From an uncultured Prevotella sp. (lineage in GTDB: Bacteria; Bacteroidota; Bacteroidia; Bacteroidales; Bacteroidaceae), in the NCBI GenBank assembly GCA_946055365.1, contig CAMGFM010000008.1, forward strand, positions 1 to 15,800: 15,800 nucleotides of DNA. Direction: 5' to 3'. A program made the translations under genes and the position numbers. Below, one piece after another: positions 8,131 through 14,643 of the stretch; position 1 is the first letter of the stretch, and each line of letters opens with the position of its first letter. The notes under the pieces were generated by a model, which worked only from the letters and a program-made list of their open reading frames with translations, was not told the DNA's origin and did not search any database.

Positions 8131-8530
8131 AAAGTTAGTTTGACTGAAATTTAGAAGTTTTCCCGATACTTATTGAAGAACGAGTGGATGCAGGCACAGC
8201 CTGTTTGCATACTTTTTATATATTAGCTATTGATGATAGAGAGCGCGTCACGCTCTCGTGAGACTGTCAGGATGATATACCGACTATGATACCTATTGAT
8301 TTTGAAGCATGGTATGCAACGTCAAGACGGTGTGGATGCAATGTCTGCCACACCATTGGGCGTTTGCCTGCATGTAGAGATTAGTTCAAGATTATTGCAG
8401 GATGGGTTTTCCTGATATTTCCACCTGCTGAATGTTTGTCAGAGTGTAAGTTTGATCCTGATATTTTGGTGTGATGTTAGTATGAAATGAACGATTTATT
8501 TCAACCTTAAAGACGTCTGTAGATTTTTAT
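8131..8530 (-). promoter_or_regulatory. Long 5' leader of susC with hairpins
   Basis: If transcription starts just after the promoter at 8535-8565, the susC mRNA carries a leader of about 400 nt. It contains a tight hairpin, GAGAGCG-CGTCA-CGCTCTC (8239-8257), and another, GGTGTGG (8329-8335) with CCACACC (8348-8354). An 11-nt direct repeat, TCCTGATATTT, occurs at 8410 and 8456. No protein-coding gene or known riboswitch class was recognised. The leader could hold post-transcriptional control or an antisense small RNA target, as seen near other Bacteroides susC genes, but that is inference. Confidence 0.45.
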
Positions 8531-8534
8531 GCAT

Positions 8535-8565
8535 CAAATATAAAAAATAAAACAATATCCGCAAA
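8535..8565 (-). promoter_or_regulatory. Bacteroidetes-type promoter for susC-susD
   Basis: On the minus strand, TTTG (8565-8562) is followed after 19 bases by TATATTTG (8542-8535). This is an exact match to the Bacteroides housekeeping consensus TTTG-N19-21-TAnnTTTG. It lies in an AT-rich stretch, and transcription would begin near 8528-8531. No other match to TAnnTTTG was found on this strand between here and the susC start. Confidence 0.75.
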
Positions 8566-8614
8566 GAGCATTAACAAAAATTACCTATAAAAATATCACA
8601 ACGTTTTCAGTTTT

Positions 8615-8670
8615 CTAAAATAACTTCAATTTATTTTAGTTTACACTAAAAATATTTACATTTCGTAAAC
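8615..8670. promoter_or_regulatory. Nested inverted repeats upstream of the susC promoter, candidate regulator sites
   Basis: CTAAAATAA (8615-8623) and TTATTTTAG (8631-8639) form a perfect 9-bp dyad with a 7-bp spacer. Directly beside it, TTTAC at 8640-8644 and 8655-8659 and the inverted GTAAA at 8665-8669 form a TTTAC-N5-GTAAA palindrome plus an extra half-site. Both dyads lie about 50-105 bp upstream of the -33 element, where an activator would bind. The AT-rich context makes chance palindromes more likely, so the call is tentative. Confidence 0.4.
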
Positions 8671-8806
8671 AAAACTTCAAAAACCATTTCTTGTCGCAAC
8701 AACTCGTCTTCTTTGACTATCTAAAGTCATAGACCGCTGGCGACGTGCGGGCTATCTACGGGCGCAGAGACGTGTGCCGTGAGACGGGCTACACGGTATT
8801 GTATGC

Positions 8807-8864
8807 AAAAAACGCATGGTACGGACAATGGGGTAAGCCCCTGCGTCGTCTGTACCATGCGTTT
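8807..8864 (-). terminator. Intrinsic terminator of the rnf-galE transcription unit
   Basis: AAACGCATGGTAC (8810-8822) and GTACCATGCGTTT (8852-8864) are perfect inverted repeats. The stem extends by four more pairs (one G-U) toward a loop that itself contains GGGG-TAAG-CCCC (8830-8841). On the minus strand the stem ends in a run of six T. It lies about 160 bp after the galE stop, with a repeat array in between. No run of T follows on the plus strand. Confidence 0.88.
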
Positions 8865-8890
8865 GGGTGATAAATGAGTGGATGGCGTGT

Positions 8891-8990
8891 TTGCAAAGTG
8901 CCACTATACGATTGCAATGTGCCACTCTGCGTTTACCAAGTGCCACTCTGCATTTGCCAAACAACACTCTACGGTTGTATAAGCACAGTT
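8891..8990. repeat. Array A4: 21-bp dyad repeats between the galE stop and its terminator
   Basis: Cores centred at 8901 (AAAGTGCCACTAT), 8922 (AATGTGCCACTCT), 8943 (CAAGTGCCACTCT) and 8964 (CAAACAACACTCT) are spaced exactly 21 bp apart, with a weaker fifth near 8984. GCAAAGTGCCACT here is identical to 13 bases of array A3, and CACTCTGC is shared with array A1. Because 21 is divisible by three, the array reads as a seven-residue repeat in one plus-strand frame; I regard that as non-coding. Confidence 0.8.
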
Positions 8991-9021
8991 TTATTGTGGC
9001 GGATGCGTCAAGGGCGTATCA

Positions 9022-10059
9022 TTACATCACGCCGTCCTCACGCAGCTTCACCTGCCAACGCCATGCGGAGCGCAGCACGTCGTCGAGTTTGCCCTCTGCC
9101 TTCCATCCAAGCACGTTATTGGCCTTGTCCACATTGCCCCAAATCTTCTCGATGTCGCCCTCACGGCGCGGGCCATACTTCCAGTTGAGCTTCACGCCTG
9201 TGGCTTTTTCAAACGTCTCCACAATCTCGAGCGTGGAGTTGCCGTTGCCTGTGCCTACGTTAAAGAACTCTATCGGCTCTGTATCCTTGTCAAGCACGCG
9301 TGTCATGGCGCACACATGAGCCTTGGCGAGGTCAACCACATAGATGTAGTCGCGTATGCAGGTGCCGTCGGGCGTGTCATAGTCGTTGCCGAAGATGGTG
9401 AGCGACTCGCGTATGCCCATTGCGGTCTGCGTTACGAAAGGTATGAGGTTGTTTGGCACGCCGTTTGGCAACTCTCCGATGAGTGCTGAGGGGTGTGCGC
9501 CAATGGGATTGAAATAGCGCAGCACGATGCTCTTCAGCGGTGCGCCGCTGTGGATATAGTCGGTGATGATCTGCTCGTTTATCTCCTTGGTGTTGCCATA
9601 GGGCGAGGTGGCTTTCTGGTGAGGTGCCTCCTCAGTGACGGGCAGGTTCTCGGGCTTCGGCTGTCCGTATACGGTGCAGCTGGAAGAGAAGATGATGCCT
9701 TTGACATTGTATTTGGGCATAAGCTCAAGCAGATTGACGAGCGACACGATGTTGTTGCGGTAGTAGAGCAGGGGCTTCTGCACACTCTCGCCAACAGCCT
9801 TTGAGGCGGCAAAATGTATGATGCCCTCTATCTCTGGATATTTGGCGAAAACGGCTTCCGTAGCTGCGAAGTCGCGGAGGTCAACTTTCTCAAATGCAGG
9901 ACGCACGCCCGTTATCTTCTCTATGCCGTCAAGCACTTCAATCTTGGAGTTTGAGAGGTCGTCCACTATAACCACGTTATAGCCTGCCTCAATAAGCTCT
10001 ACCGTTGTGTGTGAGCCGATGAAGCCTGTGCCACCGGTCACAAGGATTGTCTGTTTCAT
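9022..10059 (-). CDS. galE: UDP-glucose 4-epimerase GalE
   Basis: This 345-residue extended short-chain dehydrogenase has the NAD+-binding loop GGTGFIG at 9-15, IVDDLSNS (31-38) and the catalytic set Ser126/Ser127 in IFSSSCTVYG with Tyr154 and Lys158 in SPYGNTK. It interconverts UDP-glucose and UDP-galactose (possibly also the N-acetyl forms) in the cytoplasm, supplying galactose for surface polysaccharides and the Leloir pathway. The length is normal for GalE. It follows rnfA by 105 bp on the same strand and precedes a strong terminator, so it is probably the last gene of the rnf transcription unit. No metabolic link to Rnf is evident, but to my knowledge this neighbourhood also occurs in Bacteroides. 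No promoter of the TAnnTTTG type was seen in the rnfA-galE gap. Confidence 0.95.
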   Translation of the reverse strand: MKQTILVTGGTGFIGSHTTVELIEAGYNVVIVDDLSNSKIEVLDGIEKITGVRPAFEKVDLRDFAATEAVFAKYPEIEGIIHFAASKAVGESVQKPLLYYRNNIVSLVNLLELMPKYNVKGIIFSSSCTVYGQPKPENLPVTEEAPHQKATSPYGNTKEINEQIITDYIHSGAPLKSIVLRYFNPIGAHPSALIGELPNGVPNNLIPFVTQTAMGIRESLTIFGNDYDTPDGTCIRDYIYVVDLAKAHVCAMTRVLDKDTEPIEFFNVGTGNGNSTLEIVETFEKATGVKLNWKYGPRREGDIEKIWGNVDKANNVLGWKAEGKLDDVLRSAWRWQVKLREDGVM

Positions 10060-10164
10060 AAATAGTAGGTTTTCTTTATGTTTGTCCTTTTATATGTGAA
10101 TGTAATGCCTTTCACGTGTTTACGATGTGTCTTCATGCCGCCGTGAGCGTTGCCGCCTTGCGTC

Positions 10165-10764
10165 TCACCGTACCAGCAATGCCCTCAGACCCATGTCTAC
10201 GCCGCTGAAGCCCATGAACGCCAGCGACAGGAGACCCGCCGTGACAAGCACGATGCCCATGCCGCGCATGGCCTTAGGCACGTCGCTCATGGCAAGCTGC
10301 TCCCTCAGCCCCGCAAAGACGGTAAGGGCGAGCGCGAAACCTATGGCGGTGGACAGCGCATAAGCCACGCTCTCGAGCAGCGACAGCTGTCTTTGGGTCA
10401 CGAGTATAGCCACGCCCAGCACGGCACAGTTGGTTGTGATGAGGGGGAGGAAGATGCCGAGAGCCTGATAGAGCGTGGGCGACACTTTTTTAAGCACTAT
10501 CTCCACCATCTGCACCAAGGAGGCGATGACGAGGATGAAAGTTATGGTCTGCAAATATTCCATGTGCAGCGGCACAAGCACGAGTGTCTGCAACAGATGG
10601 GTAACCACGGTGGCAAGAGTCATGACAAACGCCACAGCCATGCCCATGCCGATGGCGGTGTCTACCTTTTTGGACACGCCGAGAAAGGGGCAGATGCCGA
10701 GAAACTGCGACAACACTATGTTGTTGACGAATATTGCGGATATGAAAATGAGTATGTATTCCAT
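10165..10764 (-). CDS. rnfA: RnfA, integral membrane subunit of the Rnf electron transport complex
   Basis: The product is 199 residues long with about six membrane helices and begins MEYILIFISAIFVNNIVLSQFLG, a hallmark of RnfA/NqrE. NNIVLSQFLGICPFLGVS includes the conserved Cys25, which in this family sits near a membrane-embedded Fe-S centre shared with RnfE. A second conserved Cys follows in LITTNCAVLGVAI. RnfA and RnfE are homologous, inverted-topology membrane proteins that pass electrons across the membrane. Length is normal. The gene lies 67 bp after rnfE and 105 bp before galE. Its distinct N-terminus separates it from the related RnfE. Confidence 0.95.
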   Translation of the reverse strand: MEYILIFISAIFVNNIVLSQFLGICPFLGVSKKVDTAIGMGMAVAFVMTLATVVTHLLQTLVLVPLHMEYLQTITFILVIASLVQMVEIVLKKVSPTLYQALGIFLPLITTNCAVLGVAILVTQRQLSLLESVAYALSTAIGFALALTVFAGLREQLAMSDVPKAMRGMGIVLVTAGLLSLAFMGFSGVDMGLRALLVR

Positions 10765-10831
10765 AATAATAAGATGCCTTGTGATAGTTTAAGTTGGGTG
10801 TCAAGATAGCTGACGTGCCTCACGCCTTGCG

Positions 10832-11422
10832 TCACTTGTCGTCTCCCCTCCACAAGCGTATGATTGCAAGCAGATAGCCAAGCGTGATGAACGCCCCTGG
10901 AGGCAGCACGAAGAGCAGGATGTTGGCTGTCTCGGGCAGCAACTTGACATCAAAGACACTGCCCGAGCCGAGCAGCTCGCGCACCATGCCCAGCAGTGTG
11001 AGCGCGACGGTAAATCCGAGACCCATACCCACGCCGTCGAAGATGCTCGGCAGCGGCGTGTGCTTGCAGGCAAAGGCTTCTGCCCGGCCAAGGATGAGAC
11101 AGTTGACCACGATGAGCGGAATGAAGATGCCGAGAGAGTTGTTTACCGACGGCAGATAGGCGGCCATGAGCATCTGAAGTGCCGACACAAAGGTGGCTAT
11201 GACCACGACAAACACGGGTATGCGCACCTTGTCTGGCACTATGTGCCTTATGAGCGACACCACAAGGTTGGAACACACCAGCACAAACATGGTGGCAAGG
11301 CCCATGGACATGCCGTTTATGGCGGAGGTGGTGGTGGCAAGCGTGGGACACATGCCGAGCAGCAGCACAAAGGCGGGGTTTTCCCTCACCACTCCGTTGT
11401 ATATGCTTTCTGTAAGTTTCAT
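10832..11422 (-). CDS. rnfE: RnfE, integral membrane subunit of the Rnf complex
   Basis: This 196-residue, multi-helix protein starts MKLTESIYNGVVRENPAFVLLLGMCPTLA, matching the RnfE/NqrD signature with its conserved NP and Cys25 near the first helix. LGIFIPLIVVNCLILGRAEAFA carries the second conserved Cys and the family's GRAEAFA motif. With RnfA it forms the membrane core that holds an intramembrane Fe-S centre. It begins 33 bp after the rnfG stop. The length is at the short end of the family, as is usual in Bacteroidales. No defects are visible. Confidence 0.95.
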   Translation of the reverse strand: MKLTESIYNGVVRENPAFVLLLGMCPTLATTTSAINGMSMGLATMFVLVCSNLVVSLIRHIVPDKVRIPVFVVVIATFVSALQMLMAAYLPSVNNSLGIFIPLIVVNCLILGRAEAFACKHTPLPSIFDGVGMGLGFTVALTLLGMVRELLGSGSVFDVKLLPETANILLFVLPPGAFITLGYLLAIIRLWRGDDK

Positions 11423-11455
11423 GATGACGATGACGGGTTAGTTGTTTTATTGCCT

Positions 11456-12061
11456 CTACTGACTGATTGACGGTCTTAAAGGTCGGTTGCCTATGACCTC
11501 TGCGGCCTGATTGACAGCCTTGAGAAAGGCTCTTGAGGTGATGGTAGATGCGGTGATGGCGTCGATGTCGCCATTGTCCTTTGTGACGGCGAGCGGCTCG
11601 GCGTGCGGACAGCGGCCTATGATAGAGCCTTTGCCGCCATGCTGAAACCACGTGTCGGCCTTTATGCCGAGTCCGGGTGTCTCCGAGGTCTTGCGTATGG
11701 CATAGCCCAGCACCTTGCCCTCATTGTCAAAGCCCACAAGCACGGCGAGCGGACCGCCATAGCCCATGACCTCTGTCTCCACGGCCTTGCCTGCCGGCCT
11801 GCCGTCGGCCGCGGACAGGGTGTGTACGACAAACGTGTAGTCTCTTGCGTCGAATGAGCGTGTCAGAGTGTCGACGGAGACCTCACGACAGTGGCCTCCG
11901 CCCATGACCACGCTCATGTCTCTGGACAGCGAGAGAGCCTGCTGCTCCAGCCGCGGACCCTCGGTGGCCTTGTTGAGCCACGCAAGGAGGCTGCCTGTTA
12001 TCAGAGCCACGCCCACAAGCACAGCCGTCATGTTGGTGAGATTGCTTTCCAGTTTTTTCAT
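11456..12061 (-). CDS. rnfG: RnfG, covalent-FMN subunit of the Rnf complex
   Basis: The protein has 201 residues with a single N-terminal membrane helix (about 10-29) and a periplasmic FMN_bind domain containing ETEVMGYGGPLAVLVGFD (95-112) and SETPGLG (126-132). RnfG carries an FMN linked by a phosphoester bond to a Thr, added by the flavin transferase ApbE. The site here is DAITASTITSRAF (167-179), with Thr173 as the candidate. The usual family motif is (S/T)GAT, so Gly-Ala is replaced by Ala-Ser. The start codon overlaps the rnfD stop by four bases (ATGA at 12061-12058), indicating translational coupling. No apbE gene lies in the window. Confidence 0.93.
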   Translation of the reverse strand: MKKLESNLTNMTAVLVGVALITGSLLAWLNKATEGPRLEQQALSLSRDMSVVMGGGHCREVSVDTLTRSFDARDYTFVVHTLSAADGRPAGKAVETEVMGYGGPLAVLVGFDNEGKVLGYAIRKTSETPGLGIKADTWFQHGGKGSIIGRCPHAEPLAVTKDNGDIDAITASTITSRAFLKAVNQAAEVIGNRPLRPSISQ

Positions 12062-13068
12062 TTGCGTGATACCTCCCCGAAACGTTTTGGTTTGAAATAG
12101 TTATTAATGAGCGGTGTAAACGCGTTCATGATGAGTATGGCAAACGACATGCCCTCGGGAAACGAGCCCCAGTTGCGTATCACGACGGTCAACAAGCCTA
12201 TCGACACGCCATAGACGAGCTGTCCGCGCGGTGTCATGGGTGACGTGACATAGTCGGTGGCCATGAAGATTGCGCCAAGAAGGAGTCCGCCGCTGAAGAT
12301 GACGGTGAGAGGGTCGGCATATACCGACACGCCGCCGGTGGTGCAGCCATAGTGCAGCAAGGCAGACACGGCAGCCACGGTGGCTATGATGCTTACGGGC
12401 GTGTGCCACGTGACTATGCGCTTGTGGAGCATGAACGCCAGGCCCAGCAGGAGGGCCAGTCCGCACACCTCGCCCAGCGAGCCTGCGCCGCCGCGGCTCA
12501 CGTTGCCCATCACCATCTGCAAAGCATCGGGCATCTGTTCAAGCACTGTGGGGTCGTGAGAGGTGATGGCTGTCTTCATGATGCTGAGGGGCGTGGCTCC
12601 CGTGGCGGCATCGAGATAGGCCATGTCCTGACCCACCACAGGCCACGAGGTCATCTGCTGCGGAAAACTCACGAGGAGGAAGCAGCGTCCCACGAGGGCG
12701 GGATTGAAAAGGTTGCTGCCGAGGCCGCCAAACGTCATCTTGCCCACGCCTATGGCCACGAGTGCGCCGAGCATGACTATCCATACGGGCATGTTGCTAG
12801 GCAGGTTCATGGCGAGCAACAGGCCCGTGATGACGGCAGAGCCGTCGAGTAGCGTGGGCGTGCGGCGCATAAGATACCTTGCGATGACCCATTCAAAGAA
12901 CACGCACGAGGCTACGCTCACGCTGCACACCACTACCGCGCCTATGCCAAAGTAGAAAAACGACACGAGGAGTGCAGGCATGAGCGCGAATATCACTCCA
13001 TACATGTTGCGCTGAACGCAGTCGCTGTTGTGGATATGGGGCGACAGAGATACTATCAGTTTTGACAT
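12058..13068 (-). CDS. rnfD: RnfD, membrane covalent-FMN subunit of the Rnf complex
   Basis: This 336-residue protein has many membrane helices and belongs to the NqrB/RnfD family. It starts MSKLIVSLSPHIHNSDCVQRNMYGVIFALMPA, as usual for RnfD. GGLGSNLFNPALVGR (114-128) is conserved. The covalent FMN attachment motif is ATGATPL (155-161), with Thr159 the predicted flavinylated residue. The segment MATDYVTSPMTPRGQLVYG near the C-terminus is also typical. The stop overlaps the rnfG start by four bases. Upstream, a 217-bp gap containing a repeat array separates it from rnfC, which is unusually wide within an rnf operon; no promoter was recognised in that gap. Confidence 0.95.
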   Translation of the reverse strand: MSKLIVSLSPHIHNSDCVQRNMYGVIFALMPALLVSFFYFGIGAVVVCSVSVASCVFFEWVIARYLMRRTPTLLDGSAVITGLLLAMNLPSNMPVWIVMLGALVAIGVGKMTFGGLGSNLFNPALVGRCFLLVSFPQQMTSWPVVGQDMAYLDAATGATPLSIMKTAITSHDPTVLEQMPDALQMVMGNVSRGGAGSLGEVCGLALLLGLAFMLHKRIVTWHTPVSIIATVAAVSALLHYGCTTGGVSVYADPLTVIFSGGLLLGAIFMATDYVTSPMTPRGQLVYGVSIGLLTVVIRNWGSFPEGMSFAILIMNAFTPLINNYFKPKRFGEVSRK

Positions 13069-13117
13069 TCTATCTTTTTAAGCTGTTTTTAATTTTCATT
13101 TTTCCATTACAGGCAAC

Positions 13118-13240
13118 TCACAATGCGGCACTGCTTTACGTAAAGTGGCACTTTCTTACAGCGAAATGCCTTTTCACGCTGGCCAAAGTGCCGCTTTACG
13201 ACAGCCAAGTGCCACTTTGCCATAAGCAATGTGCGCCTCA
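13118..13240. repeat. Array A5: six 20-22-bp dyad repeats inside the rnf operon
   Basis: Near-palindromic cores are centred at about 13128 (AATGCGGCACTGC), 13148 (AAAGTGGCACTTT), 13169 (AAATGCCTTTT), 13191 (AAAGTGCCGCTTT), 13212 (CAAGTGCCACTTT) and 13234 (AATGTGCGCC). Spacing is 20, 21, 22, 21 and 22 bp. The core at 13148 is a perfect 6+1+6 palindrome. The array occupies the spacer between rnfC and rnfD and would be transcribed with the operon. Neighbouring units are mutually complementary and could form RNA hairpins of about 13 bp. Confidence 0.8.
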
Positions 13241-13285
13241 GCATATCTTATGTCATTTATACGCCCATGACAAGGCACGCCGTCA

Positions 13286-14638
13286 CTATTGTCTTTGCGC
13301 CCTGCCCCTTATGATGCCCATGACTTTCTGCTTGCCGAGACGTATGTTGTCGAGCAGAGGCCGCCATGAGGGGCATGTGTATTGGCACGAGCCACACTCT
13401 ATGCACGACACTATGTCTTCGCTCTCGCATCTGTCCCACATGGAGAGTGACGAGAGTTTTGCCAGAAGATAAGGCTCAAGGCCCATGGGACACGCCGCCA
13501 CACACTTGGCACACCTTATGCAGGGCGACGGCTGCCGCCTGCGCGCCTCACGGCCGCTAATGACGGTCACGGCATTGGTGGTCTTGACCACGGGAGAGTC
13601 GATGTTCATGATAGCCTTGCCCATCATCGGTCCGCCCGACAGCACTTTGTTGTCGCTCACGGGCAGTCCGCCGCAAGAGTCGATGAGCTGCCTCACGGGC
13701 GTGCCGAGCCTCACGACAAGGTTAGAGGTGCTTGCGAGTTCCTTGCCCGACACTGTGACATAGCGTTCCACAAGCGGCTTGCGCTTCATCACGGCCTCAT
13801 AGATGGCAAAGGCGGTCGCCACATTCTGCACGATGGCCCCCACGCTCACGGGTATGGCTGGCGGTGGCGGCACCTGCCGTCCCGTGACGGCCTCGACGAG
13901 CTGTTTCTCGCCTCCCTGCGGATAGCGTGTCTTGAGTGGCACCACTTCAACACCGCCGTATGACCGCGCGGCATTTATCATGACAGCCACGGCATCGGGC
14001 TTGTTGTCTTCTATCGCTATGTATCCCCTCTCCACTCTTGCAGCCCTCATCAGCAGGAGCAGGCCCTGCACTATTTCCTTAGGGTGTTCGAGCATCAGAC
14101 GGTGGTCGGCGGTGATGTAAGGCTCGCACTCCACGGCATTTATTATCACACACTCAGGCACAAGGCCCTGCGGAGGTGTCAGCTTGACGGCCGTGGGAAA
14201 GCCTGCGCCGCCCATGCCTGCCACTCCGCCAGCCCTGACAAGCTCCACGATGCGCTCTGGCGTAAGCTCTGGATGAGCGTCAAGGGTCTCCAGCGTGTCG
14301 TTGCGGTCTATGTCTGGTTCCCATTCGTCGCCGTCTGCGTCTATGATAATGGCTGGACGGCTGTAGCCACATGCGTCAACGACGTTGTCTACCCTCACCA
14401 CCGTGCCAGACACCGACGAGTGCAGGCGTGCCGACACGACACCTCCAGCCTCAGCCACGAGCGTGCCTACCCTCACCCTGTCGCCTTTTCTGACCACAGG
14501 CACGGCAGGCGCGCCTATATGTTGCGACAACGGCAACACCACCTGCCTCGGCAGGGCTGCCAAGGCGGAGGGCTGGCCTTGCGACAGCTTGTTTTCCTCC
14601 GGGTGTATGCCTCCTGTCTTGAACGTCTTTATTCTCAT
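13286..14638 (-). CDS. rnfC: RnfC, NADH/FMN and 2x[4Fe-4S] subunit of the Rnf complex
   Basis: With the start at 14638 the protein has 450 residues and begins MRIKTFKTGGIHPEENKLS, matching the family N-terminus. A second ATG at 14647 overlaps the rnfB stop as ATGA and would add three residues (MTI); it may favour coupling. The Gly-rich loop GMGGAGFPT (141-149) and NAVECEPYI (167-175) belong to the NADH/FMN-binding Complex1_51K-like domain. The SLBB-like region lies in the middle. Two ferredoxin motifs close the protein: Cys373-376-379-383 and Cys412-415-418-422. RnfC is the peripheral cytoplasmic subunit that exchanges electrons with NAD+/NADH. All Fe-S cysteines are present. The 217-bp gap to rnfD is unusual. 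Confidence 0.95.
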   Translation of the reverse strand: MRIKTFKTGGIHPEENKLSQGQPSALAALPRQVVLPLSQHIGAPAVPVVRKGDRVRVGTLVAEAGGVVSARLHSSVSGTVVRVDNVVDACGYSRPAIIIDADGDEWEPDIDRNDTLETLDAHPELTPERIVELVRAGGVAGMGGAGFPTAVKLTPPQGLVPECVIINAVECEPYITADHRLMLEHPKEIVQGLLLLMRAARVERGYIAIEDNKPDAVAVMINAARSYGGVEVVPLKTRYPQGGEKQLVEAVTGRQVPPPPAIPVSVGAIVQNVATAFAIYEAVMKRKPLVERYVTVSGKELASTSNLVVRLGTPVRQLIDSCGGLPVSDNKVLSGGPMMGKAIMNIDSPVVKTTNAVTVISGREARRRQPSPCIRCAKCVAACPMGLEPYLLAKLSSLSMWDRCESEDIVSCIECGSCQYTCPSWRPLLDNIRLGKQKVMGIIRGRAQRQ

Positions 14639-14643
14639 AATTG

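Noticed and set aside
8700..8806. Possible tRNA or structured RNA between the galE terminator and the susC upstream region
   Set aside because: No cloverleaf, T-loop (GGTTCGA-type) or other recognisable RNA pattern was found; only short chance complementarities.
8131..9021. Small protein gene in the 891-bp spacer upstream of susC
   Set aside because: No frame outside the repeat array shows plausible coding features; the spacer is accounted for by leader, promoter, AT-rich upstream region, terminator and array A4.
8867..9319. Plus-strand frame through array A4 giving a seven-residue repeat peptide
   Set aside because: The peptide repeat follows directly from the 21-bp DNA period, and the frame runs on antisense into galE; no start signal or family match supports translation.
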